A DNA stretch of 64,000 bases from CAISCU01 sp943361925. Its GTDB lineage: Bacteria; Bacteroidota; Bacteroidia; UKL13-3. Shown here piece by piece: positions 23,565 through 33,215 of the stretch. A program made the translations under genes and the position numbers. The DNA lies in contig CALRIT020000020.1 in NCBI GenBank assembly GCA_943361925.1, forward strand, positions 1 through 64,000. The letters are read 5' to 3'. Position 1 is the stretch's first letter; each line of letters starts with the position of its first letter. The notes beneath the pieces were generated by a model. That model was not told the DNA's origin. It saw only the letters and a list, made by a program, of their open reading frames with translations, and did not search any database.

Positions 23565-24644
23565 TCATTTTTCATACAATTCCATATAGGAAGAAGTCAT
23601 TTTTTTTGCAGTTAAAGAAAAGTTGTTATTTGCAAAACCCGGTTCATTTTCCATCAATAACTTGCTCAATTCCTGCACATTTGAGCAAGAAAAAAAGCTT
23701 GCCTGATTGGAGTTTTCATCAAATATTTCGCGATGTTGAGGTATATCAGAAAGAATACAATACAATCCACATGAGGCCGCTTCGACCACAGTATTTGGTA
23801 GTCCTTCAGAATGACTACATGAAATAAAAACATCAGCTGCTTGTAAATAATCTTGTGGATTGTTTTTAAAACCCAATAACTGAATTTGAGGCTGATTTTC
23901 AACTTTTAGTTTTAAATCGTTCATTTCAGGTCCATCACCTAAAATAAGCAATATTTCATTCGATTCTGGAGATTTCTCTATAAATGCCTCAACCAGTGTT
24001 TTGGGGTCTTTAAGAGGAGTTAATGCTCCAATACTCAAGAATATTTTTGAGTTAAGATTCAAATTAAGTTTTTTTCGAAGTTTGCTTTTTAAATCAGCAT
24101 CCGGCCTAAAAAACAATTGTTCATCTGCCCCATTTTGAATGACATGTATGTTTGAAACTTGGCTATAAATATTACCTAATGTGTATGAAACAACAGTTTT
24201 AGTATCAGCATTTTGAAATGCTAAAAACTCCTTTTTTGCAATATAAGTACCCAATATTTTACCATAAGTTTTTTGGTAATTAGGCTCAAGATTTGAAGCC
24301 AATGATACCATTTTTTTATAGGAGCTTAGATATTTAAAAGTATAATAAGAAGGTCTGTAAGTTGAAGTATGAATGATATCGGGATTGATTTCTTTAACCT
24401 TATTTATTAATTGATTCTTTAAAAAAAATAGTGCTTCAATTCTTGATAAATTCAAAGATTCCAAATGAACCGGGATTTTCTTAAATCGCTCTATCTGCGT
24501 ATTAACAGGTTCCGGAGACAAGGTTAAGATAAAAACCTTAAATCTTGAGTAATCAATGTATTTGCAGGTATTATACAATACTTGTGTTATTCCTCCTGAT
24601 TCTAAAGTAGAGGCTATATACAAAATCTTTATCCTTTTGTTCAT
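23565..24644 (-). CDS. GT4 glycosyltransferase
   Basis: A 359-residue GT-B enzyme of family 4. The N-terminal acceptor domain starts ILYIASTLESGGITQVLYNT; the C-terminal donor domain has FLSIGALTPLKDPKTLVEAF, LLILGDGPE and the E-x7-E motif in SHSEGLPNTVVEAASCGL, which binds the nucleotide sugar. The retaining mechanism follows from the family. Its ATG overlaps the stop of the upstream GT2 gene by four bases. The donor is unknown. It probably adds one sugar to the undecaprenyl-linked repeat unit on the cytoplasmic face. Confidence 0.88.
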   Translation of the reverse strand: MNKRIKILYIASTLESGGITQVLYNTCKYIDYSRFKVFILTLSPEPVNTQIERFKKIPVHLESLNLSRIEALFFLKNQLINKVKEINPDIIHTSTYRPSYYTFKYLSSYKKMVSLASNLEPNYQKTYGKILGTYIAKKEFLAFQNADTKTVVSYTLGNIYSQVSNIHVIQNGADEQLFFRPDADLKSKLRKKLNLNLNSKIFLSIGALTPLKDPKTLVEAFIEKSPESNEILLILGDGPEMNDLKLKVENQPQIQLLGFKNNPQDYLQAADVFISCSHSEGLPNTVVEAASCGLYCILSDIPQHREIFDENSNQASFFSCSNVQELSKLLMENEPGFANNNFSLTAKKMTSSYMELYEK

Positions 24645-25585
24645 TTAACCAATTTTAAATTATACAAAAGAACTAAAATGAACTTCGTTACAAAGCTGGG
24701 TGGATAAGATAAAACAGTTAAAAACTTTAACTTTAATGTACTTGGGAAATAAGAGATTCTTACATCATTCACAAAGGCTTTTGCCTCATTCATTCTTCCT
24801 GTTTTTAAGCAAGAAACCAGGTTTAAAAATAATTGCTTAGCAATACATGCACGAATATCATTCTGAAATTTTGAAGCATTTTGATGTTCAAGCAATTTCT
24901 CCAATTCTTTAACAACAGGTAATTCAAAGCATAATTTTTCAGGTGTATCAGATCTATTATCAGCCGACCTAACATAAACAACATCAGCAAAATTACTAAG
25001 TATCATTGGGTAGTTCAGGAAAATCAAAGACCACAATAAACTGTCTTCTCCATAATGAATTTCAGGATTAAAACAGCCTATTTCTAGCAATACCGATTTA
25101 GGAACACAAGCTGCATCAATATGGATGGGAGAATCACCTGATGAAATGTCTTTAAAATAGTTTTTCAAAACAACTATCTCCCCTTCTGATGATTGAGAAA
25201 AAACACGTTCTCGTTGACTTCCATTTGATTCAACAATATAATAACTATTGGCATACAAACCCATATTAGGGTGTACTTGAATCATATCTTTTAAATGACT
25301 CAAATGATTTTCCAACCAATAATCATCTGCATCTAAAAAACAGATGTATTCAAATTTCGCCTCCTGAATCCCTTTATTTCTGGCAGATGATACACCTTTC
25401 GTTTTTTCAGATACAAACTTTAATCTTGGGTCGCTGATTGATTTAGCTTTTTCATAACTTAAATCTGTAGAGTTATTATCAACTACAATAATTTCAAAAT
25501 CAGAAACAGTCTGGTTTAAAACAGATTGAATTGCCTTCTGAATATAAAGCTCTTTATTGTATAATGGTATAATAACTGAAAACAT
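24641..25585 (-). CDS. GT2 glycosyltransferase
   Basis: A 314-residue GT-A transferase: MFSVIIPLYNKELYIQKAIQ, FEIIVVDNNSTDLS, SSARNKGIQEAKFEYICFLD and the metal-binding DADDYWLENHL. The Asp of GEDSLLWSLIF fits the catalytic base position (normally E/D-D). The C-terminal third is helical and less conserved, with NEAKAFVNDVR near the end. It overlaps the downstream GT4 gene by four bases and starts one base after the preceding GT2 gene's stop, so translation of this run is coupled. Donor and acceptor unknown. Confidence 0.87.
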   Translation of the reverse strand: MFSVIIPLYNKELYIQKAIQSVLNQTVSDFEIIVVDNNSTDLSYEKAKSISDPRLKFVSEKTKGVSSARNKGIQEAKFEYICFLDADDYWLENHLSHLKDMIQVHPNMGLYANSYYIVESNGSQRERVFSQSSEGEIVVLKNYFKDISSGDSPIHIDAACVPKSVLLEIGCFNPEIHYGEDSLLWSLIFLNYPMILSNFADVVYVRSADNRSDTPEKLCFELPVVKELEKLLEHQNASKFQNDIRACIAKQLFLNLVSCLKTGRMNEAKAFVNDVRISYFPSTLKLKFLTVLSYPPSFVTKFILVLLYNLKLVK

Positions 25586-25586
25586 A

Positions 25587-26474
25587 TTAATTCAAGTTTG
25601 ATACTTTTTTACTATTAAAATATTTCAGTTTTCTATACAACAAATAGACATTCGGATGAGCAATCAATTTATTGTAAAAGAAGGTTTTAATCAAGGAAAT
25701 GAAATAAATGATTTCATTCAAATACAACATGAATTTACTTGAAAAATCCTTCAATAAAATCCTGTTTTCAAAATGCATTCTTTTGTAACTATTTTGATTT
25801 GAAGACACGCCTTCTTCTTTATAAATGGCAATGATTTCATCAATATAAGAAAAAGCAGAAGTTCCCATTTCAAATAAAACTTTGTTCATCCAATAGAAAT
25901 CAGCTCCAATTCTGAATCTCTTTTCATCAAACAAACCTATTTTATCAAATACAGAACGGTGTGTTAAAATAGATTGATGATTGAGTTTTAAAACGCCAAA
26001 TATGATGTTATCATTTAAATTCTGATGGTAATGTTTGATGTACTTTACTTGTCCTTTTACCATTATTGTATTGCCATAAACTATGCCTTCTTTAGCTAAT
26101 TTTCCTGAATTAACAATTCTATTCAAGAGCAATTGATCATCAATAAAAGCATCGCCCATGTTCATCAAAATAATCCAATCTCCTTTTGCAAGACGAATCC
26201 CTTTGTTCATAGCTTCATATATTCCTGAATCTATTTCAGAAACCAACACATCAATTTTATTTTGAAAGGATTTAATTATATCTAAAGAGCCATTTGTTGA
26301 AGCACCATCAATAATAATGTATTCAAGATTTTGGTAAGATTGATTTAAGACACTATTGATGGTAAGCTGAACATCTTCAAAAGCAGAATTGTAATTGATA
26401 GAAATCACCGAAATCAACGGATTTGATTTTCTATTCTCATTTATACTTTGCTTATCTTGCTCCTTATCAATCAA
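25587..26474 (-). CDS. GT2 glycosyltransferase (WcaA-like)
   Basis: A 295-residue GT2 enzyme: LISVISINYNSAFEDVQLTI, YIIIDGASTNGSLDII, DSGIYEAMNKGIRLAKGDWI and the DxD-equivalent MNMGDAFIDDQ, in which the usual NSDD is changed to NMGD, as in several family members. LTHRSVFDKIGLFDE and GADFYWMNKVLFEMG follow. The first 20 residues (DKEQDKQSINENRKSN) are polar and may be non-essential; an internal start is possible. It is separated from the upstream polymerase gene by 66 bases and from the next transferase by one base. Confidence 0.85.
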   Translation of the reverse strand: MIDKEQDKQSINENRKSNPLISVISINYNSAFEDVQLTINSVLNQSYQNLEYIIIDGASTNGSLDIIKSFQNKIDVLVSEIDSGIYEAMNKGIRLAKGDWIILMNMGDAFIDDQLLLNRIVNSGKLAKEGIVYGNTIMVKGQVKYIKHYHQNLNDNIIFGVLKLNHQSILTHRSVFDKIGLFDEKRFRIGADFYWMNKVLFEMGTSAFSYIDEIIAIYKEEGVSSNQNSYKRMHFENRILLKDFSSKFMLYLNEIIYFISLIKTFFYNKLIAHPNVYLLYRKLKYFNSKKVSNLN

Positions 26475-26540
26475 TTCAACCCAAATTAGGAATCAAATAT
26501 AAATGCTAAAATCCTTTTAAACAAAGGATTTTAAGGTCAA

Positions 26541-27791
26541 TTAAATGAAGGACTTTTTACTAGCATTTGAAATCTCTTCGGTTTTATTAGGAGGATTCAA
26601 TAAAAAGAAATTAATGTCGATAATAAACATCACTAAAAATGCATAAACATAATAGAAAGCATTGGGTGAAAAAATAAACTGAATGCTATAAATGGCTAAT
26701 ATTGAATAAAGTTTAGACTTCAATCCTCTTTTAATGGCTATATACAAAAAATAAAAATAGGCTATTGAAAATAAACCATATTGACACCAGATGAAAATAA
26801 AAACATTGTGAGGAAAATGACTCTCATGGTTGGTAAAAGCCCACCATTCGCTTTCAAAAGCAAAAGAACCCGGCCCAAAAATGATATAGTTATGGAAAAT
26901 AAAATCTATACCTGCATAAATTGAATTTGCTCTTTCAATATTACTGGCAATGGATTTTGGGTTTGAATCAGTGAAAAATAACCTGGAAATACTGGAGGCT
27001 GGATTTTGCAAAGCATATTCTTTCAAAGCTGGTAATGATGCAAGAAATACCATTGAAAAAACTATTCCACCAATCAATATATAAATCAAACCCTTCTTAG
27101 TAATTTTATTATAACCTTGAATAGTTAGTAATAAAAATATCATTAACAAAGCCGCTCTTGAGCCTGATTTTTCAACAAAAAATATTGTTATTCCAATCAC
27201 AAAAACTAAAAAAAGTATCTTATAAACTTTTTTCATTTGAGGCATTGTAATTAGAATCAAAGCCAATAAAAAAACCATTGCATTGGCGAATGAATTTCTA
27301 TCACCTAATGAACCTGTCATTTCATATAATCTATCGGGCTCTTTTGCTAACATTAGTGTCATAACCAATGGCATTGTTATATAAACCAAGCCTTCTAAAA
27401 ACAAAACAAGCAATGAAGAAAGACAAAGTTTAAACAAAAAGTTCTTCATAGATTCTGCTTTATCAAACAAGAAGAAAGTCCATGAAAAAAATAAACAATA
27501 GGAAACTACCCGAACTAAATCATTGATTTTAATTTCAGCACCATTATTAAAAAATGGAATTATCATTAAAAAACTAGAGCTGATAAAAAAGAAAGCAACA
27601 TTCCAGTTATTAATTAGATTGATAAACTTTTCGGCCTTAAAACGAGCAAATGAATAAAAGCCTGTAATACCAAGAATCACTATAAAAAACGGGATATAAG
27701 AAATATGTGTGACACCTGTAAATGCATACAAACTAGTTAATAAAATAACTCCAATTGAATAAATGAGTGCTATTTCAAACTTCTTAATCAT
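26541..27791 (-). CDS. Wzy-like O-antigen polymerase/ligase
   Basis: A 416-residue inner-membrane protein with about eleven hydrophobic segments and a large extracytoplasmic loop around residues 255-320 containing SRLFFTDSNPKSIASNIERA and FGPGSFAFESEWW...NHESHFPHNVF. The combination of Arg-rich loop, FGPGSF and a His-rich HxHFPHN segment is the signature of the Wzy/WaaL O-antigen polymerase-ligase family, which joins lipid-linked repeat units in the periplasm. Within a locus that also holds Wzx and Wzz, polymerase is more likely than ligase. Its stop overlaps nothing downstream; its start overlaps the preceding GT4 gene by eight bases. Confidence 0.78.
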   Translation of the reverse strand: MIKKFEIALIYSIGVILLTSLYAFTGVTHISYIPFFIVILGITGFYSFARFKAEKFINLINNWNVAFFFISSSFLMIIPFFNNGAEIKINDLVRVVSYCLFFSWTFFLFDKAESMKNFLFKLCLSSLLVLFLEGLVYITMPLVMTLMLAKEPDRLYEMTGSLGDRNSFANAMVFLLALILITMPQMKKVYKILFLVFVIGITIFFVEKSGSRAALLMIFLLLTIQGYNKITKKGLIYILIGGIVFSMVFLASLPALKEYALQNPASSISRLFFTDSNPKSIASNIERANSIYAGIDFIFHNYIIFGPGSFAFESEWWAFTNHESHFPHNVFIFIWCQYGLFSIAYFYFLYIAIKRGLKSKLYSILAIYSIQFIFSPNAFYYVYAFLVMFIIDINFFLLNPPNKTEEISNASKKSFI

Positions 27792-28992
27792 TTTTCAATT
27801 GTTGTTTGATTGCAGACAGAATCATTTCACCTAATGCCTGGGTTTCATTCTTCTGAATTTCCATGAAAGTACTGCTATCTAAATGTTCAACTTTTAAAAG
27901 TTCCAACATTTTTGCAGCCAAACTACTTTCATTTCCTGCTATAAAAAAATGAGCCAATGGATTATCAATTTCCTTATTTACAGGAATATCACTCATTAAA
28001 ACAGGAACACCTAAAGCCAAAGCTTCATATACAGAGCCACCACCCGGACCTCCTTCAAACAAAGTTGGTTGAATTAAAGCCTTTGATCTTAACATGATTT
28101 CTTGCTGTTCTTCCTTTAATATATAACCTAATAAATGAAGATTATTTTCAATTCCTAAATCAACAATCAATTGCTTTAAATAGTTGATATAATCAGGAAA
28201 TCTGTAATCCGACATTGAACCTGTACATACCAAATGAACTTCTTTATTATTCTGTTTGATAAACTCTGCCAATGCTTTGAAAGCAGTTGCATGGTCTTTA
28301 TGTTTCCAGAACTGATTTGAAATTAAAAAGTAGTTTTCAGGCAACTTAAATTTGCTAATATCAACACCTTTTAATTGTTCTGATGAATTGTAAAGCGGAC
28401 AAAACGGAAGTGAAAAAATCTCTGCTTTTACATCACCATAAAACTTAGTTATATCGTTTTTTACAGCCTTAGCATTTACAACGATTGTTTTGGCTTCTGA
28501 AAGATAATTTAGAAATATCTTTTCTCTGATTCTAAGCTCTTTTGCTGAGAAAAAAGCAGGATAATATTTGTGCTGAAAATCGGGAATATATCCTACCCAA
28601 GGAATTGGAAAACTACTTCCCAAATTAAAATAAGAAGGAGCTAAAACTTCAATGTTTTCTCTATTGCAAGTTTGAATTAAATCCTTCTTAGAATTAGCAT
28701 ATGATATAAAATCAAATTTGGCTTCCTTTGATAAGGTAATTCTAATTTGTTGAATATCGTGTTTGGGTATCGAAGTTGTAAATCTATTGGAATTACTAAG
28801 GAAGTTTATCGTTTTTTTAATTTGTAATTTAATCTGGTCTGTTAAGGATAAACCTTTGGTTTCAGGTACTAAAATCACCAATTGCAGATTGTATTTTTTT
28901 TGAACAGCATTAAGTCCTTTAAGGATGATTCTTAGGAAGTCAATACCTCCACCCCAATCCATAAAACCTGCTATTGGAATCCCTACTTTCAT
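27784..28992 (-). CDS. GT4 glycosyltransferase
   Basis: A 402-residue GT-B enzyme: the N-domain starts MKVGIPIAGFMDWGGGIDFL, and the donor domain has NYFLISNQFWKHKDHATAFK, HLVCTGSMSDYRFPDY, ENNLHLLGYILKEEQ and the nucleotide-sugar motif QPTLFEGGPGGGSVYEALAL. GFMDWGGGIDFLR and VGYIPDFQHKYYPAFFS match a subfamily seen in polysaccharide loci that is often annotated as mannosyltransferase-like. It overlaps the polymerase gene by eight bases, and its ATG shares one base with the stop of the acetyltransferase gene (28992). Confidence 0.85.
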   Translation of the reverse strand: MKVGIPIAGFMDWGGGIDFLRIILKGLNAVQKKYNLQLVILVPETKGLSLTDQIKLQIKKTINFLSNSNRFTTSIPKHDIQQIRITLSKEAKFDFISYANSKKDLIQTCNRENIEVLAPSYFNLGSSFPIPWVGYIPDFQHKYYPAFFSAKELRIREKIFLNYLSEAKTIVVNAKAVKNDITKFYGDVKAEIFSLPFCPLYNSSEQLKGVDISKFKLPENYFLISNQFWKHKDHATAFKALAEFIKQNNKEVHLVCTGSMSDYRFPDYINYLKQLIVDLGIENNLHLLGYILKEEQQEIMLRSKALIQPTLFEGGPGGGSVYEALALGVPVLMSDIPVNKEIDNPLAHFFIAGNESSLAAKMLELLKVEHLDSSTFMEIQKNETQALGEMILSAIKQQLKND

Positions 28993-29636
28993 TATTTAAT
29001 TCTTTTTGCAGGAACACCAACATATACACCTGGTTCTGTAATTGACCTATTTACAACAGCACCTGCACCAATTACAACATCATCACAAATAGTCAATCTT
29101 TCTAGAACCATTGCACCTGTTCCAATAAAAACATTTTTACCAATTTTCACATTACCTGAAATATTAGCTCCAGGTGATATGGTTGAAAAATCACCAATTT
29201 TTGTTTCATGTCCAATGGTTGTATTTAAATAAACCAAAACGAAATCACCTATTACAATTTCTGTTGTAATAACTGCACCCGGACAAACAATTGAACCTTT
29301 ACCAATAACTACTTTTCCGGGTCTTTTATCGAAAGAAGATTTTGGATGAATTACAGTTGGGAATTGGAAATTTGGGTATTGCGACAACATGCCAAATATC
29401 TTATTTTTTATGATAGGTGAACCTACAGCAATAAATGCATTTGCAGTTTGATCAGTAGGAACTTTTAATTTAAAATCATCTTCTGAAATGATATCAATAC
29501 CACTAATTTTTTGACCAATAAAATCTCTTCCTATAAAAAAATCAGGATTAAAAGAATTTAAACCAGCCTCTCGGATATCATAGAAAAATGAATCCAATTC
29601 TTTTGCAAAACCTGATGTTCCAAATACTAAATCCAC
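28992..29636 (-). CDS. PglD/NeuD-like sugar N- or O-acetyltransferase
   Basis: A 214-residue two-domain enzyme: a Rossmann-like N-domain (DLVFGTSGFAKELDSFFYDI) and a C-terminal left-handed beta-helix made of hexapeptide repeats (VIGKGSIVCPGAVITTEI, IGDFSTISPGANISGNVKIG, IGTGAMVLERLTI, VIGAGAVVNRSI). The catalytic His is in IGHETKIGD. PglD-type members acetylate UDP-4-amino sugars and NeuD-type members sialic acid. The gene is next to a PglE-like aminotransferase (one base apart), which makes 4-amino-sugar N-acetylation the better guess. It ends GVYVGVPAKRIK as the family does. Confidence 0.85.
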   Translation of the reverse strand: MDLVFGTSGFAKELDSFFYDIREAGLNSFNPDFFIGRDFIGQKISGIDIISEDDFKLKVPTDQTANAFIAVGSPIIKNKIFGMLSQYPNFQFPTVIHPKSSFDKRPGKVVIGKGSIVCPGAVITTEIVIGDFVLVYLNTTIGHETKIGDFSTISPGANISGNVKIGKNVFIGTGAMVLERLTICDDVVIGAGAVVNRSITEPGVYVGVPAKRIK

Positions 29637-29637
29637 C

Positions 29638-30732
29638 TTAAAAATTGAAATGGTTAATAATATTACAAATCTCTAAAACTTGATCTTTAGTTAAATCTGG
29701 GTAACTAGGCAAATTAATTCCTCTCCAACCTAAGCTTTCCGCAACAGGGTGTTTCTGGAAATTTTTGCTGTACATAGGCATTGTATGAACTGGATAAAAT
29801 AAAGGTCTTGTTTCTATTCCATTTTTCGCCAATTCATCTCTTAAAGGTTCTCTCTGTGAAGCATCGTTTACTAAAATTGAGCACATCCAATAAGAGTGAT
29901 AAACATCTGGATGAGCTTCATGAAATTGAATATTGGGATTTTTTAATCCTTCACGATACCAAGCTGCAACCTGACTCTTTTTCTGAAGAAATGTTTCAAT
30001 TTGTTCAAGTTGAGCCAATCCAATTGCAGCAGCAATATTTGTCATTCTGTAATTATACCCAACCACATCATGCCAATATTGTCTGTGTTTTGCCAAACCC
30101 TGACCTTTAAAATGAACCGATCTATCTATTAAAGTTTCATCATTGGTTACAACCATTCCACCTTCTCCACAAGTAATAGTTTTGTTTCCAAAGAAGCTAA
30201 AAGTTGAGATGTTACCAAAAGTTCCAACATGTTTTCCTTTGTATAAAGTGCCAATTGCTTCTGCACAATCCTCAACCAAAAACAAATTATTTTCATTACA
30301 AACTTCTACTAACTCATCCATATCGCAGGCATTTCCATATAAATGAACTGCCATAATTGCTTTGGTTTTATCAGTAATTTTACGTTCAGCATCTTTAATA
30401 TCCATTTGCCATGAATCAGGCAAACTATCAACAAAAACTGGTGTGGCGCCGGTATACGTAATGGCATTTACAGAAGCGATATAAGTTAAAGTAGGCACTA
30501 TTACTTCATCACCAGGACCAATTCCTAAAGCCAATAAAGCCAAATGAATTGCAACAGTACCATTGCAAACAGCAGTTGCATGTTTAATCTGAATATAATC
30601 TGCAAAACCTTTTTCAAACTCTGATATGAATTTTCCTTTAGATGAAATCCATGTAGAATCTAAACACTCATTTACATACTTCTTTTCATTACCAGAAAGT
30701 GAAGGTTGATATACCGGAATTTTAATCTCCAT
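29638..30732 (-). CDS. DegT/DnrJ/EryC1-family sugar aminotransferase
   Basis: A PLP-dependent aminotransferase of about 364 residues that would put an amino group on C4 (or C3) of a keto-sugar nucleotide. Markers: CNGTVAIHLALLALGIGPGD, PTLTYIASVNAITYTGATPV, LVEDCAEAIG, and the PLP lysine in FFGNKTITCGEGGMVV. The substrate loop QGLAKHRQYWHDVVGYNYRM and ETRPLFYPVHTMPMY resemble PglE/PerA. It can be read from a GTG at 30750, but the ATG at 30730-30732 gives MEIKIPVYQPSLSG, the usual N-terminus. The matching 4,6-dehydratase (PglF or Gmd type) is not in the window. Confidence 0.88.
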   Translation of the reverse strand: MEIKIPVYQPSLSGNEKKYVNECLDSTWISSKGKFISEFEKGFADYIQIKHATAVCNGTVAIHLALLALGIGPGDEVIVPTLTYIASVNAITYTGATPVFVDSLPDSWQMDIKDAERKITDKTKAIMAVHLYGNACDMDELVEVCNENNLFLVEDCAEAIGTLYKGKHVGTFGNISTFSFFGNKTITCGEGGMVVTNDETLIDRSVHFKGQGLAKHRQYWHDVVGYNYRMTNIAAAIGLAQLEQIETFLQKKSQVAAWYREGLKNPNIQFHEAHPDVYHSYWMCSILVNDASQREPLRDELAKNGIETRPLFYPVHTMPMYSKNFQKHPVAESLGWRGINLPSYPDLTKDQVLEICNIINHFNF

Positions 30733-30759
30733 ATTAGTGATGTCTAACACAAATTAAGG

Positions 30760-32115
30760 TTATTTAGTCCAAATACCATTGGCTTTTTTATTCATAATAA
30801 GATGGTATTGTATAGGTCCGAAAAATGCTCCCGGAAGCAAACAAATAATGTTTGATAACATGATACCCTCGATTCCAAAACCCAAATATCTGCATAAAAA
30901 CAAAGACATTGGAATACTGATAATTGCCAATAGTATAGACAAATAGAATTGAATACGAATGAGTCCTGCACCATTTAAAAATTGAGCAAAAATTGAACCC
31001 CAGCTGCTGATTACAATAAACAATGCATTAAAAATTACGAGTAAAAACGGATAATCTAAAGGTGTTTTAATCCAAATTTTAATTAGAAAATCAAAAATTG
31101 CTACAAAAACAAACATTGCTAAAATAAGTACAAGCCAAAATTTTATTAATTTATTTATGGTGGTCTTTATCCATAAATGGTCTTGTTTATGATATGCTTC
31201 TGCAAACCCCGACCAAAACGGTGTAATTAAGATGGTAAATCCCATTGTGGGTATAGAAAACAACTTACTTACAATGCTAAATGGAGTTACTGAAAGTGGG
31301 CCAAACAATTGTGTAATAATAATATTGTTCGAAAGGAACATAAACATAGCAGCAATTTGTAGAATAAAAAACTGAATTCCCTTTCCAAACAATTGTGAAC
31401 TTAATGAAAAATCGATGTATTTAAAATCAGGCTTAACGTTCGAGAAATCTTTATTAAAATAGTAAATTGTTGCAAAAATGAGCACCAAAACAGGTGAAAA
31501 ACTAAATACTAATCCTACCCATAACAAGGAACCACTGCCCAAATTCGATAGAAAATAAATCCCTGAAAAACTTAATAAAGAGCCCAATAATTCAAGTACA
31601 CCGCTTGCCGCAACTTTATGCACAGCAATTAGGGATGTAGTTAAAATTGACAATATCATTTTTAAACAGAGAAACAAAAACACAAATTGAATCAGGATAT
31701 TAAATTCATCTGTTTTTAAATTGCTTGAATTTAAAATAGAATTCCAGTTTAAAAAAGGATTTATGATTTCAAAACTTAAAAAAATCAAACTACAAATAAT
31801 GATTATCAAGGCATAGGTTGTACTCAAATACCTTTTGGCATTATGATAATCTTTGGCAGCCATAGAATTGGTAAATTTATTTCTAAATCCATTAGCCAAA
31901 CCAATATCTAAAAAATAAAACCAGGTAACAATTGAAGAAAGTGTGTTCCAGATACCAAATTCTTCTTTATCCAGATAATTTAAAACAAGGGGAACAATTA
32001 AAAGACCCAAAATTGCCACTCCACCCTTCAAAATAAAGGAATAGAAAATATTCTTATAAATAAGCAAACTTCGTTCGTGCCTGCCTGCCAAGAATTTATT
32101 TATAAGGCTTTTCAT
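30760..32115 (-). CDS. Wzx-like O-antigen flippase
   Basis: A 451-residue membrane protein with 12 or more hydrophobic segments: LIVPLVLNYLDKEEFGIWNT, FYFLDIGLANGFRNKFT and ITPFWSGFAEAYHKQDHLWI are characteristic of the polysaccharide-specific MOP flippases (Wzx/RfbX). It would move the undecaprenyl-linked repeat unit across the inner membrane for the Wzy-like polymerase downstream. It is the second flippase of the window. It lies between the Wzz-like gene (13 bases upstream) and the aminotransferase, all on the minus strand. Confidence 0.85.
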   Translation of the reverse strand: MKSLINKFLAGRHERSLLIYKNIFYSFILKGGVAILGLLIVPLVLNYLDKEEFGIWNTLSSIVTWFYFLDIGLANGFRNKFTNSMAAKDYHNAKRYLSTTYALIIIICSLIFLSFEIINPFLNWNSILNSSNLKTDEFNILIQFVFLFLCLKMILSILTTSLIAVHKVAASGVLELLGSLLSFSGIYFLSNLGSGSLLWVGLVFSFSPVLVLIFATIYYFNKDFSNVKPDFKYIDFSLSSQLFGKGIQFFILQIAAMFMFLSNNIIITQLFGPLSVTPFSIVSKLFSIPTMGFTILITPFWSGFAEAYHKQDHLWIKTTINKLIKFWLVLILAMFVFVAIFDFLIKIWIKTPLDYPFLLVIFNALFIVISSWGSIFAQFLNGAGLIRIQFYLSILLAIISIPMSLFLCRYLGFGIEGIMLSNIICLLPGAFFGPIQYHLIMNKKANGIWTK

Positions 32116-32128
32116 TTGAAAAATAATC

Positions 32129-33208
32129 CTAAGCAGTAAACTTGTTTTCAGGATTTCTTATAAAATTTATCAAATAAATTAAACTAAATAAACCTATTCC
32201 TAAAAACGCCAAAACAAACATTCCTAAAAAGCCATATGTAGCCATTGATTTTCCTTTGGTATCAAGTGGAGCCATTGGTGTATCAACTAATTGGAATACA
32301 GGTCTGTCTTGCTCCAGATTAAATTTAGCAATCTCTTTATTTTTAATACTTTCTGCATAAAGAATATTCAAAATATTGACCTCTCTTCTTAACCTTTGTT
32401 CATTTAATTTTCCTTTGAAACGAAAAATGTTCATAGCCATATCACTCGAAGATGCTGTTTCTGCTTCAATTTCATGAAGTAAATCGCGAATTGAATCGGT
32501 TTTGTAGGCAATTAAATCATAATTAGCTTGCAAGTTCTTTGTCATTGTATTGATATAAAACTTAGCTAATTCATCATAAATAGCATTTACAAATTCAATA
32601 CTTAATTGTTCATTTCTGCATTCAAAATTTATTTGAATAATACCTGAATTTTGAACCCCAACAAACGAACTTGACTTTTTAGAAACTGACTCCATTTGTA
32701 AGCGGTTCGACTTCAAAATAAAAACTATAATCTGATCAATAGCTTTATTTTCTTTATAGGTTAAATCCGATACATGTTTGGCTCTGATTTTATCCAAATC
32801 AAATAAAGTAGTATCATTTACCCAACCATTTTTAAGTTTCAAAACTTCAGCAAGTTTATCTGCAATTGTTACATCCGAGTTTGATAATTTTCTGAGCATT
32901 GCTTCACCTAAAATTCTCTTGGTTTTCCCTAGATACAAAACACGGTCATCAGTAATATTCGGGCTACCAGAACCAAGACCTAATTGACCGGCCAAAGCGC
33001 TTAATGCGCTTCCACCTGATGACTTTGAATCATTTAATATAAAGCTAAGATTTGCAACATAATATGGCTTATATTGATAAGCATAATAAATACCTGCACT
33101 TAAGCCTAAAATTCCAGCAATAATATATAGGTAGATATACTTTTTGATGTACTTCAAATAATTGTTCAAGAAACTTTTTAAGGCTTCCAGCTGAATACCA
33201 TTTTCCAT
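32129..33208 (-). CDS. Wzz-type chain-length determinant
   Basis: A 359-residue bitopic inner-membrane protein: an N-terminal span (YIYLYIIAGILGLSAGIYYA), a periplasmic domain with coiled-coil-prone helices (about residues 130-310), and a C-terminal span after PMAPLDTKGKSMATYG. The Pro-rich VDTPMAPLDTKG before the second span is the usual Wzz/PCP motif. There is no Walker motif or Tyr-rich tail, so this is not a Wzc autokinase. It should set the modal length of the polymer made by the Wzy-like protein. Eight bases separate it from the export gene upstream. Confidence 0.85.
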   Translation of the reverse strand: MENGIQLEALKSFLNNYLKYIKKYIYLYIIAGILGLSAGIYYAYQYKPYYVANLSFILNDSKSSGGSALSALAGQLGLGSGSPNITDDRVLYLGKTKRILGEAMLRKLSNSDVTIADKLAEVLKLKNGWVNDTTLFDLDKIRAKHVSDLTYKENKAIDQIIVFILKSNRLQMESVSKKSSSFVGVQNSGIIQINFECRNEQLSIEFVNAIYDELAKFYINTMTKNLQANYDLIAYKTDSIRDLLHEIEAETASSSDMAMNIFRFKGKLNEQRLRREVNILNILYAESIKNKEIAKFNLEQDRPVFQLVDTPMAPLDTKGKSMATYGFLGMFVLAFLGIGLFSLIYLINFIRNPENKFTA

Positions 33209-33215
33209 TTCTATA

